A DNA stretch of 64,000 bases from Cichorium intybus (Eukaryota > Streptophyta > Magnoliopsida > Asterales > Asteraceae): assembly GCA_023525715.1 (NCBI GenBank), contig CM042014.1, positions 21,058,063 to 21,122,062 on the forward strand, read 5' to 3'. A program made the position numbers and the translations under genes. Shown here piece after piece: positions 48,685 to 59,732 of the stretch (positions within the stretch are counted from its first letter, which is position 1; the number at the start of each line of letters is the position of its first letter). The notes under the pieces were generated by a model. That model did no database searches and had not been told where the DNA came from. It was given only the letters and a program-made list of their open reading frames with translations.

Positions 48685-50747
48685 TGTAGCTTGATGTATT
48701 ACAATACACCACTCAAAGTGTATTAAATAGTGGGATGTTGCATCTAGCATGATGACATTTCGTATGCTTCAGGTAGCGGACCTAGAGTTGTTGATACTTA
48801 GTGTGAGTAAAAAACGTTAAGTGAGCTGCAGATACATTTATTTTGGGTTTGTAATATATATTTGTGCTTTAACTTATGTTGTGATTGTGATCGAACCATA
48901 CCGAATGAGAACCTTAATTTATGATTAATTGTACTCCAACATTTATAATTTTCACTTAAGCTCGGTAGTATGATTTTAGAGCAAACTTAATGTACCCAAA
49001 GTTAAGAAATAAGTAGTTAGTTGAAACCGTGAATTTGTTATTATGTGATTCAAATAAACCTTGTGATAATTACGAACATTAATAGATATGTCATATACAC
49101 GTGATTTGATGAAAGAAAATAAAATTTTGAATATAAAGCTATTAAGTGATTGGGTTTGAAGTTTACAAAACATTGAAACATGCTAATAATCACCATAAGT
49201 GTGTCAAATGACCTTAATTACAATATCAAGATTAACATCACGTAACAAGGGAATGAAATTATAATTAATGATATGAGTAGATCCAGATTAAGTACCTTGT
49301 GTGTTTTGATGGACCAATACTATCATTTTAATGTAATAAAAACAAACTAGGGACTTACATAGGATCAAATCACAACACAATTTATGAATCGGTACACACA
49401 TACTCGGTCTAAGTATAAAGTTACTCGGTTTCGTGCTAATACCAAAAGCTCATGTTTTCTTAGTTGGTCCACATGATTATTACTCGGTCCACGTAAAGTG
49501 TCACTTAGTATGAGTAGATCGTTACTATGCTCGTTTAAATGCCTATGAACCCTCATTTTTTAGCGTTTAACACCCTATAACCACTAGATTCTCTTATGTG
49601 AAACAAACTATTATATGTTATAAAAGGGTTGTTTTGTACCTAAAAAACTTAATACTAAATCTATATTTGTGAATATATATAAGGTGGTGATTGACAAATA
49701 ACATATCTTATAAACGGGGGTTGCTTATAGCAACTTTTAGGTGTTAAGTGAGTTTGCCGATAGTACATGTCTCAATACATTTTTTGATGTTTCACTTATT
49801 TGATTTGATATAGTATGCATTTTATGTGCAATGTGTCTATTATATGTATTTCTTGTATATTCCATGAAAATTGATTTGGAAAGACTTTGCAGATGTGAGA
49901 ATCTTTGTTGATTTGTAAATGTTTTAGCATTGTATACGTGTATTCATCTGGGATGAGACTGCGACTGTATGATTCGAGACCTTTATTTGAACTTGAGATA
50001 TTCCCATATTCGTTTGAGATATTCATTTACTGGGTTTTATCACTACAACAACTGCATGAAGATATTTCATTTGAAGGTGCCCAAAATCATGATTGAGATA
50101 TTCTCAGCAACAGGTTCGAGATGAACTTAGGAGTAGGATATATGTATATTGCATGTTTACTAATTTTGATTGAATCATCCCATTTTGAATTGTCGAATTA
50201 TTAAATTATTTATTGATATTGCTTAGTTATTAATTGCTGGCTTATTTGAGTGTACTGGAACATTGAAGTTGATTATGGGTTATTAACCACTTTGATTTTG
50301 AAATTGGGTCAAAAGTACCTTATATATAATATTGGATTATTGGGTTATTGTAAAGTTTGATTGTTTTTAGTTGATTTTGCCACTTTGACTCAGTGGAATA
50401 AAAATCGTTATTCTTACTATAGGCATGGTCAACCTCGGGCATTCTCACTATACTTTTTATGCATAACTATATTTTGACATATGCTATGATTAAAACATTG
50501 GAGTCAATGCATAGATAATGTAAGGACATTTAGAAGGCACTCCTAAAAGACGGGTTGATGACTGTATTGACCGTCAAATCCATTTTCCAACATACACAAC
50601 AGACACACTCATACCACATATTTGTTCGATAAATGAATTTTCTAACTAGTTATCTACATGTTGCAACTTCACCGGGTCAATATATTTAACTAAGGAAACA
50701 CTTATTTTTGGAACTCCTCATCAAATAAAGTTACGCGGAAATAAACA
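48685..50747. other. Intergenic, nothing recognised
   Basis: Just past the LTR end a partial echo GGGATGTTGCATCTAGC (48733-48749) follows GGGATGTTACATGTAGC (48674-48690). No genes. Confidence 0.55.
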
Positions 50748-51377
50748 CAAAACTACAAACCCGTTATAAATCAAATTTGCCTCTTTCCAAAAAGAGTTCA
50801 TGCTAGTCTAGTTCGAAAAATATTAATAAATATAGTTTTTATTTATATATCTGTCATAGGGTTTTTATTGTTTAAGAAGGCTTTAGATGTTTAATTTTGA
50901 AATTAGGTTTACTAAAAGTTTATATTAAACAAAATATTTTCAAGACGAATGAAATAACCTGTTTTGAAACAATGTATTTTTAGATGTTGTTGATTTCATA
51001 TTGTGACTAATAGTCGAGTTGTAGAATTTTACAAAAAGGATTTAAAGTTTAAATATTGAGTCATCAAGAATATTACTAATATTCTGCCATGGATCTTCTA
51101 CGTAAACCTAAAACAAGCTACTATCAAATCGTAGAGTTTACCAATTTCTTTTACATTTTTCACTTTAGTTTTTAACATGGTGAATATTAAATCCAATAAA
51201 ATTAGAGAAATTGTTTTTGTTCCTACCTTGTATTCCTACTAATATTCACATCCAAGTTAAATTGTGACATGTGTATTAAAATATTATTAATTTTATTAAA
51301 TCTGATACTTATCAAATTTCACATGATAAGAATAAGAATATAAATAAAAGGTAGGAATTGCTCATAAAATTATGAGA

Positions 51378-51922
51378 TATTTGTAAGGGCTAATAACATA
51401 AAAGCCACTATAATGTTATCAAAATTCTGGTTTAACCACTATATTTCTTTTTTGTTCCATAAAAACCACTTATATTTTCAAAAAATTTCATAATAACCAC
51501 TATTTGTTTTATTTTATATATTTTAAGGATTATTTTAATCTAAAGGTTATGTGAAATGTTTAATATCAACATTTGAAGAAAATATTGGAAATCTATTGCA
51601 GCAAAATGATATATAAAGTTGTCTACATATGATTTTTTTGTCTTCGTAAGTGCAACACTTTTGCCACGTTGTGAATGCATAGGGTGCTCAAGTGAATCCA
51701 ATAAAATTTGAATGTGACGGGAGTAAGGAGTGTTCCGAGTTGGCGGCATACAATCATGAATTGTATTTGTTATAGTGGTCGCAATTGATATTTTTGAAAA
51801 TATGAATGATTTTTACGAACTTTTTTGAAACTGTGAGTGATTTTTTTTTATTAAAAAAATAATGTTTAAACCGGATTTTAGTCAAATTACAGTGATGGTT
51901 ATATTATTAGCCGTATTTATAA
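51378..51922. mobile_element. Mutator-type MITE, copy 1
   Basis: Element 51387-51913 has ends GGGCTAATAA and TTATTAGCCG. Long subterminal arms are inverted (AACCACTATA..., TTTTCAAAAA). The 9-bp flanks TATTTGTAA (51378-51386) and TATTTATAA (51914-51922) differ at one base. Confidence 0.72.
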
Positions 51923-51970
51923 ATATTTATTTATGTATGTAAGAATCTAACGCTGAAGAAGAAACGCGCA

Positions 51971-52108
51971 CACGGATCGTGATCCGTGTCATCTGTTTGT
52001 TGGCCGTCCGATTCGACTTTGATCCAACAGCTCAACTCAAATCAACAAAAACACCTCCAACACCCAAAATTCTAAAATGTCCCGCCACTGAAAAATTTCT
52101 CTTATAAA
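51971..52108 (+). promoter_or_regulatory. Histone H3 promoter elements, copy 1
   Basis: An inverted pair CACGGATC (51971-51978) and GATCCGTG (51981-51988) resembles the plant histone octamer (CGCGGATC). A CCCGCC E2F-like core sits at 52081-52086 and TATAAA at 52103-52108, ~95 bp before the ATG. Together these suit S-phase expression. Confidence 0.65.
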
Positions 52109-52203
52109 AACTTAGCGAACCGCCGTCTCTTTCACCATCCTCCACCATCAAATATCTCCAAAGCTTTCATACCTCAAAGGCTCATCTCTCAACTTTCCCT
52201 CCA

Positions 52204-52614
52204 ATGGCTCGTACTAAGCAAACAGCTAGGAAATCAACCGGAGGAAAGGCTCCGAGGAAGCAGCTTGCAACCAAGGCGGCAAGAAAGTCAGCTCCGGCAA
52301 CCGGAGGAGTGAAGAAGCCCCATAGGTTCAGGCCCGGAACCGTGGCCTTGAGGGAAATCAGGAAGTACCAGAAGAGTACCGAATTGCTGATCAGGAAGCT
52401 TCCGTTTCAGAGGCTTGTGAGGGAAATCGCCCAAGATTTCAAAACCGATCTGCGTTTCCAGAGCTCAGCCGTCGCAGCTCTTCAGGAGGCATCAGAGGCT
52501 TACTTGGTTGGACTATTTGAAGACACTAACCTTTGTGCGATTCATGCCAAGAGAGTCACTATCATGCCTAAGGATATGCAGCTCGCTCGTAGGATTCGTG
52601 GCGAAAGAGCATAG
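52204..52614 (+). CDS. Histone H3.1, copy 1
   Basis: An intronless 136-residue histone H3 with the full N-terminal tail (ARTKQTARKS) and fold. The diagnostic residues (numbered without Met) are A31, F41, S87 and A90, the plant replication-dependent H3.1 type and not H3.3 (T31, Y41, H87, L90). It packages DNA in nucleosomes during replication. K4, K9, K27 and K36 are all present. The gene is preceded by histone-type promoter motifs and duplicated exactly at 58135-58545. Confidence 0.98.
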   Translation: MARTKQTARKSTGGKAPRKQLATKAARKSAPATGGVKKPHRFRPGTVALREIRKYQKSTELLIRKLPFQRLVREIAQDFKTDLRFQSSAVAALQEASEAYLVGLFEDTNLCAIHAKRVTIMPKDMQLARRIRGERA

Positions 52615-53801
52615 TGTGTAACGGTTTCCGATTGATCAACGCATTGTATGGTTACCTTATTGTGATAACCAGTAGATGTTTTATCTTATTATTACTTTTA
52701 CGTAAATTGGGTATGTATTAGGATTTCTAATCTTAAATGGTAGTAATGCGGCATGTCAACAAACGATCTTCTCTTCTCAAACTTAATGAAATTTGATATT
52801 TTGCATCTCAACATTCCTTGTGTAAATATGCCCATCAAGCGTCTTGTATCGTTATATGGATTTATTGCTCTCGTAATGCTTAAAATTATGGTTTTCCATG
52901 CCTTTTTCTGAATTAGAACAACCCAAATGGCAAGATGATTAAATTTCGCCGTGTAGTAACTTATTGCGGAATCAATGACTTATTTGATCTTTATAAAATT
53001 GAATGACGCTACAGATGTGGTTTCGCGTCTTAATTGGAAAATATTATTTTACTAGTTCAATCCCTGTACTGAAGCATTTCCTGATAATATTGGAATTACA
53101 AACCAAATAATATCATTTTCATGGATTTATTTTTTCCACCCAAAAGTTATCTAAATAATACTCCAACCAATTTCATTAATCTTAAAATATGTGATTTCGA
53201 TTTTAACAGCTAATCTTAAGAAAGGCTGTGATGTATTTATGCAAACGATTGGTCTTACTGTTGATTGGGTTGGATGATTGAATGTAACCAAAGAGATTTT
53301 GGAAATCTGAACCAGTCGCCAATGCTCAACCAAATGAGCATATATGACTAGCAGGAGTTTATTATTGTGTATTGTGAAAAAACATCAGCACTTAATTTTA
53401 CATCCTAGTTTTGGTTGGACCATTTGACAAGCAATGCATATATGCTTACTCTATTTTCATTTGCAAAAGCTAACATGACGACTATTTGAGCTCCAATCAT
53501 AGAACAAAGCACCTTTCTACAGTGTTGTTGAATAATGGCCAATCGAATTTGATTTTACATTCTTACATTAATTTTTAGATTTTGTTTAATTAGTATATTA
53601 TAATCAATTTCAAAATGTACTAATAAACTCTTGTGGTAGTCTTGCTCTTAATTGTTGGGAAACTTGTTCAATATAATCAATTGCATTTCTTCCGGGGGCA
53701 CAAGTCGATACATTGCAATTTCAAAAGGAAAACACAAAAGAAAGGTAGAAATTATAAAAGTAAACCAAAGATGGTTGACGACCATGTTTGATGTGATTCC
53801 C
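52615..53801. other. H3.1 downstream region, copy 1
   Basis: AT-rich 3' flank, nothing else recognised. The same sequence recurs at 58546-59732. Confidence 0.6.
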
Positions 53802-55674
53802 TTAGGCTGGGGGGAGCAGTTCGCTCAACCCCCTCGCCAAACTCGTTCGTCATCGGCTCGCCAAGGTCGCCAACTGCACCGCGTCACTCGCCTTCGCCTT
53901 CGCCGATCCCGCCCTCGCCAACTTCTCAGCGAACTCGCCAAGCCCTCCAACGGCTAGTCCAATGGCTCCTTTCCCATTTTCCAAACCAATTTTTTTTAAA
54001 ACCTCTACAAAAACCTTTATAAACTTCAAAATTTTTTATCAAAAAACTAACCCTTATTTTAAAAAAAAAAAAAACAAGCCGTTACATCCTCCCTTATATA
54101 AATACTACCATTCTACTCTTTTATTCACACAATCATCGCCTCTCTTCTTCCAAAATCACACTCAAACTTCATTCATCTTGTCTTCAAGCCAAAAGAAAAA
54201 TACCAAATCATCCAAAACATCCAAAGCTACCAAAAAGAAATCCGCCACTACATCGATTGCAACCCCTCCTGCCGGTTGTTATGTACCTCAACCGGTTGAC
54301 CCTTCGATGACATATGGTCAATATGTACCGAATTGGGGTATGCAACACCAATATGTCAACAATTGTTTACACCAAGCATCTTCACCACAACTATCTCCAA
54401 CACAACCAACACCACCACCAATGTTTTCACAACAAATGTCTCCACCACTAGAATCACTATTCCAATTCGCTCCCGACTCCCAATTTTTAAGAAATACACC
54501 ACTCCGGCTAGAACAAGAAAACTTCGATAATGATGAAGAAGAACCCGAACAAGATGAAGATGAAGAAGAAGAAGAAGAAGAAGAAGAAGAGTCTGGGCCA
54601 ACTAACAAAGGCAAAGCCCTAGAATCGCTTGGCATGATGATGAGGTCCGAGCTTTGGGCGAAGCATGAGTCGATTGTTCGCAAGAAGCTGAGACGGGGAT
54701 CAACCAAACTACAAACGTCTTCAAAGTGAAGGTGTGGAATAGTTGGTGTAGACGAATGGGTTCCACCTACCGCAATCCAAATTCACTTTATTCAAAGTGG
54801 CGCACTTGCAACAAAAGTGCAATGGAATTCCAAGGGTGCCATGCCGAAGTTGAGAGGCAAAGGCAAAGTGGAGCCAATGGTGACGATGTTATGGCTCAAG
54901 CGAGGCTCTTGTACCATGCCCAATATGGTACTCAATTTAATCAAGAGGTCTTTTGGCGTACGGTCAAAGACTACGAGAAGTGGAGAGAGCTAGAGTCCTT
55001 TGACCAATTTGTTGTCCACTTATCAAAGAGGCATAAAGTTTTTGAATCCACACAATCCCCTTCCTCGGATCCAAGTGTTGGCTTCAACCTCAATAATGAT
55101 CCACCACGTCCCATGGGACGTGATGAAGCAAAGCGAAAGACAAGAGGCAAAAGCCAAGCCACTAGCAGTAGCACAAATAGTAGTGTGCATGAAGATATAA
55201 TCGCTTTGTCCGACAATGTTGAGGCGTAAAAGGAAGTTCAAAAGATCAAACATTCTAACTTGAAGATCAAAGAGACTATGCAGCTGCGGAAAATCCTACA
55301 AGAAGACATATCGGGCATGACTGGGTTCGAGTACCAAATCGCGCTGGAAATGAAGAAGGATGCAGCAAGGCAATTGTGATATATCACTTCAACGAGTAGT
55401 TTGTAGTTTAATTTTGTTTGTTTTAAGTTTTAATTTATGTTTTTAATTTTAATGTAATGCATTTTAATTTTAATGACATGGTACTTTTTTATTTTATATT
55501 TGGTTTTAATAATATAAATAATTTAAAAAATAGATTAAAAAAAATAGTTTAGCATGAAGTTCAGCATGCGCTGACTGCTACCACCAATTTTGGTCAGCAT
55601 GTGCTAAACATGCTGAATGCTGACGTGGATAGTTTAGCATGTTCAGCGCATGCTGACTGCTCCCTCCAGCCTTA
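53802..55674 (+). mobile_element. Non-autonomous PIF/Harbinger element with ORF1, copy 1
   Basis: TSD TTA occurs at 53802-53804 and 55672-55674. The TIRs are GGCTGGGGGGAGCAGT (53805-53820) and ACTGCTCCCTCCAGCC (55656-55671), one mismatch in 16. Subterminal repeats CAGCATGCGCTGACTGCT and CAGCGCATGCTGACTGCT lie at the right end. It carries a broken ORF1 and no transposase. Confidence 0.88.
53962..55379 (+). pseudogene. PIF/Harbinger ORF1, frameshifted and with nonsense codons, copy 1
   Basis: The N-terminal Pro/Gln-rich and acidic part reads from M at 53962 and closes at 54729. The SANT-like part is in another frame: DDEVRALGEA, then TGA where a Trp is usual, then VDCSQEAETGINQTTNVFK and YSKWRTCNKSAMEFQGC...RQRQSGANGDDVM. 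A TAA at 55227-55229 separates it from an in-frame tail ending EMKKDAARQL at 55379. One frameshift and two stops make it a relic of the DNA-binding partner of PIF transposase. Confidence 0.75.
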
Positions 55675-56521
55675 GATGCATCTGTTTCCGGTGTACAACA
55701 ATGGGTGAAGGACTTAAAATTTACATGAACCTGAATAGTTATGAAGTTCCATATCTCTCTCTCTATAAAAAGCTATTTTGGAGACTCCATCTTAAACTCC
55801 ACATATATCTTAACATTATCAAAGACGAAACCCGGCCGAAGATTACCAAAATGAATATTATATATCCTGATTTTCATATGTCCGAATTTGATGAAAAAGC
55901 ATATTTGCATATTAACATTTTCATGATTTTCTAACGCTTAATGATTTTGTCCTTTTTGAATAACTTGTAAAATATGATCACACATAAAGATGGTTCTTTT
56001 TTATTTGATAGAACTTGAGCTTTATTGAGTTTCAAGACTGGTGCGCGAGTTTGTCCACTTCAACCTTGTTGTGTAAACCTTGTTTCCAGGGGTCAGGGCC
56101 TGAACGAGAGGAAAAAATTCTTAACTGTAAAGGGCATTTTGGGGATTTGAACAGAAATTGCAATGGCGAACGAATTGCACGCCGAAGCTTTGCTTTCGTC
56201 ATCAATGGCGGAGAAGCTCCAGTTTTGGAGAAATTATTGTTTGACATTACACTATTTTTCCCGGATGGACAGGGATATTATCAATTATGAAAATTATGGA
56301 CTGTTGACGACGACGACGGGGTTTGGCTTTCGGCTTCAGGGTTTCTAAGGTACGCCAGATTTTATTTACAATTTGTGTATACACCAAACCAAACATCGAG
56401 ACCTCGAGTAGTTTAATAAATCATTGTGGCTCTGACCGTAAACGGTACCGGGTATTTTTAGTGATCACAGGTTTCGTTGTGAAGCGAAAATGCTGAGTTG
56501 GAAGTTTACTTAAGAGTGAAG
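55675..56521. other. FURRY-like promoter and 5' UTR, duplicated copy 1
   Basis: Identical to 61606-62452. It includes a 61-codon frame at 56163-56348 (MANELHAEALL...) in the putative 5' UTR. Confidence 0.6.
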
Positions 56522-56611
56522 ATGGGGAGCGCCGCTAAGCTTATGGTGGATGCCCTGCTACAACGGTTCCTTCCACTAGCTAGACATCGAATTGAAACAA
56601 CACAAGCACAT
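56522..56611 (+). pseudogene. FURRY-like gene, first coding exon only (truncated by duplication)
   Basis: This exon (MGSAAKLMVDALLQRF..., 30 residues) and its donor GTAAGA are identical to 62453-62542. The sequence then runs into the duplication junction at 56680 instead of exon 2. It has a promoter and 5' UTR but cannot encode the protein. Confidence 0.88.
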
Positions 56612-57309
56612 GTAAGAATGGTTCAGTCACTCCCCACCTTTATCATTTCTCCCATGCACTCTGTTGCTTATAATTCTTCCAAAACTACAAACCCGTTATA
56701 AATCAAATTTGCCTCTTTCCAAAAAGAGTTCATGCTAGTCTAGTTCGAAAAATATTAATAAATATAGTTTTTATTTATATATCTGTCATAGGGTTTTTAT
56801 TGTTTAAGAAGGCTTTAGATGTTTAATTTTGAAATTAGGTTTACTAAAAGTTTATATTAAACAAAATATTTTCAAGACGAATGAAATAACCTGTTTTGAA
56901 ACAATGTATTTTTAGATGTTGTTGATTTCATATTGTGACTAATAGTCGAGTTGTAGAATTTTACAAAAAGGATTTAAAGTTTAAATATTGAGTCATCAAG
57001 AATATTACTAATATTCTGCCATGGATCTTCTACGTAAACCTAAAACAAGCTACTATCAAATCGTAGAGTTTACCAATTTCTTTTACATTTTTCACTTTAG
57101 TTTTTAACATGGTGAATATTAAATCCAATAAAATTAGAGAAATTGTTTTTGTTCCTACCTTGTATTCCTACTAATATTCACATCCAAGTTAAATTGTGAC
57201 ATGTGTATTAAAATATTATTAATTTTATTAAATCTGATACTTATCAAATTTCACATGATAAGAATAAGAATATAAATAAAAGGTAGGAATTGCTCATAAA
57301 ATTATGAGA

Positions 57310-57853
57310 TATTTGTAAGGGCTAATAACATAAAAGCCACTATAATGTTATCAAAATTCTGGTTTAACCACTATATTTCTTTTTTGTTCCATAAAAACCA
57401 CTTATATTTTCAAAAAATTTCATAATAACCACTATTTGTTTTATTTTATATATTTTAAGGATTATTTTAATCTAAAGGTTATGTGAAATGTTTAATATCA
57501 ACATTTGAAGAAAATATTGGAAATCTATTGCAGCAAAATGATATATAAAGTTGTCTACATATGATTTTTTGTCTTCGTAAGTGCAACACTTTTGCCACGT
57601 TGTGAATGCATAGGGTGCTCAAGTGAATCCAATAAAATTTGAATGTGACGGGAGTAAGGAGTGTTCCGAGTTGGCGGCATACAATCATGAATTGTATTTG
57701 TTATAGTGGTCGCAATTGATATTTTTGAAAATATGAATGATTTTTACGAACTTTTTTGAAACTGTGAGTGATTTTTTTTTATTAAAAAAATAATGTTTAA
57801 ACCGGATTTTAGTCAAATTACAGTGATGGTTATATTATTAGCCGTATTTATAA
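57310..57853. mobile_element. Mutator-type MITE, copy 2
   Basis: Copy of 51378-51922, one base shorter because of the T-run difference. Element body 57319-57844. Confidence 0.72.
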
Positions 57854-57901
57854 ATATTTATTTATGTATGTAAGAATCTAACGCTGAAGAAGAAACGCGC
57901 A

Positions 57902-58039
57902 CACGGATCGTGATCCGTGTCATCTGTTTGTTGGCCGTCCGATTCGACTTTGATCCAACAGCTCAACTCAAATCAACAAAAACACCTCCAACACCCAAAA
58001 TTCTAAAATGTCCCGCCACTGAAAAATTTCTCTTATAAA
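57902..58039 (+). promoter_or_regulatory. Histone H3 promoter elements, copy 2
   Basis: The same inverted octamer-like pair (57902-57919) and TATAAA (58034-58039) as copy 1. Confidence 0.65.
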
Positions 58040-58134
58040 AACTTAGCGAACCGCCGTCTCTTTCACCATCCTCCACCATCAAATATCTCCAAAGCTTTCA
58101 TACCTCAAAGGCTCATCTCTCAACTTTCCCTCCA

Positions 58135-58545
58135 ATGGCTCGTACTAAGCAAACAGCTAGGAAATCAACCGGAGGAAAGGCTCCGAGGAAGCAGCTTGCA
58201 ACCAAGGCGGCAAGAAAGTCAGCTCCGGCAACCGGAGGAGTGAAGAAGCCCCATAGGTTCAGGCCCGGAACCGTGGCCTTGAGGGAAATCAGGAAGTACC
58301 AGAAGAGTACCGAATTGCTGATCAGGAAGCTTCCGTTTCAGAGGCTTGTGAGGGAAATCGCCCAAGATTTCAAAACCGATCTGCGTTTCCAGAGCTCAGC
58401 CGTCGCAGCTCTTCAGGAGGCATCAGAGGCTTACTTGGTTGGACTATTTGAAGACACTAACCTTTGTGCGATTCATGCCAAGAGAGTCACTATCATGCCT
58501 AAGGATATGCAGCTCGCTCGTAGGATTCGTGGCGAAAGAGCATAG
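58135..58545 (+). CDS. Histone H3.1, copy 2
   Basis: Identical at nucleotide level to 52204-52614, with the same promoter and flanks, so both copies should be expressed alike. H3.1-type residues A31, F41, S87 and A90 are present. Confidence 0.98.
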   Translation: MARTKQTARKSTGGKAPRKQLATKAARKSAPATGGVKKPHRFRPGTVALREIRKYQKSTELLIRKLPFQRLVREIAQDFKTDLRFQSSAVAALQEASEAYLVGLFEDTNLCAIHAKRVTIMPKDMQLARRIRGERA

Positions 58546-59732
58546 TGTGTAACGGTTTCCGATTGATCAACGCATTGTATGGTTACCTTATTGTGATAAC
58601 CAGTAGATGTTTTATCTTATTATTACTTTTACGTAAATTGGGTATGTATTAGGATTTCTAATCTTAAATGGTAGTAATGCGGCATGTCAACAAACGATCT
58701 TCTCTTCTCAAACTTAATGAAATTTGATATTTTGCATCTCAACATTCCTTGTGTAAATATGCCCATCAAGCGTCTTGTATCGTTATATGGATTTATTGCT
58801 CTCGTAATGCTTAAAATTATGGTTTTCCATGCCTTTTTCTGAATTAGAACAACCCAAATGGCAAGATGATTAAATTTCGCCGTGTAGTAACTTATTGCGG
58901 AATCAATGACTTATTTGATCTTTATAAAATTGAATGACGCTACAGATGTGGTTTCGCGTCTTAATTGGAAAATATTATTTTACTAGTTCAATCCCTGTAC
59001 TGAAGCATTTCCTGATAATATTGGAATTACAAACCAAATAATATCATTTTCATGGATTTATTTTTTCCACCCAAAAGTTATCTAAATAATACTCCAACCA
59101 ATTTCATTAATCTTAAAATATGTGATTTCGATTTTAACAGCTAATCTTAAGAAAGGCTGTGATGTATTTATGCAAACGATTGGTCTTACTGTTGATTGGG
59201 TTGGATGATTGAATGTAACCAAAGAGATTTTGGAAATCTGAACCAGTCGCCAATGCTCAACCAAATGAGCATATATGACTAGCAGGAGTTTATTATTGTG
59301 TATTGTGAAAAAACATCAGCACTTAATTTTACATCCTAGTTTTGGTTGGACCATTTGACAAGCAATGCATATATGCTTACTCTATTTTCATTTGCAAAAG
59401 CTAACATGACGACTATTTGAGCTCCAATCATAGAACAAAGCACCTTTCTACAGTGTTGTTGAATAATGGCCAATCGAATTTGATTTTACATTCTTACATT
59501 AATTTTTAGATTTTGTTTAATTAGTATATTATAATCAATTTCAAAATGTACTAATAAACTCTTGTGGTAGTCTTGCTCTTAATTGTTGGGAAACTTGTTC
59601 AATATAATCAATTGCATTTCTTCCGGGGGCACAAGTCGATACATTGCAATTTCAAAAGGAAAACACAAAAGAAAGGTAGAAATTATAAAAGTAAACCAAA
59701 GATGGTTGACGACCATGTTTGATGTGATTCCC
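58546..59732. other. H3.1 downstream region, copy 2
   Basis: Copy of 52615-53801; nothing further recognised. Confidence 0.6.

Larger units (their letters stand above)
50748..56679. repeat. Tandem segmental duplication, copy 1 (5932 bp)
   Basis: The block repeats head-to-tail at 56680-62610. I see one difference, a T7 versus T6 run at about 51632. It contains a Mutator-type MITE, H3.1, a PIF element and the first coding exon of a FURRY-like gene. The junction at 56680 shares the 3-bp CAA with both outer edges (50748-50750, 62611-62613). Confidence 0.95.

Noticed and set aside
54318..54707. Minus-strand frame with a long Ser run (and its copy at 60249-60638)
   Set aside because: It is the antisense of the GAA-rich acidic stretch in the PIF ORF1 relic.
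55740..55840. Stretch resembling the TRIM LTR end (CTCCACATATAT...)
   Set aside because: Only a short similarity, with no TG...CA ends, primer site or target duplication.
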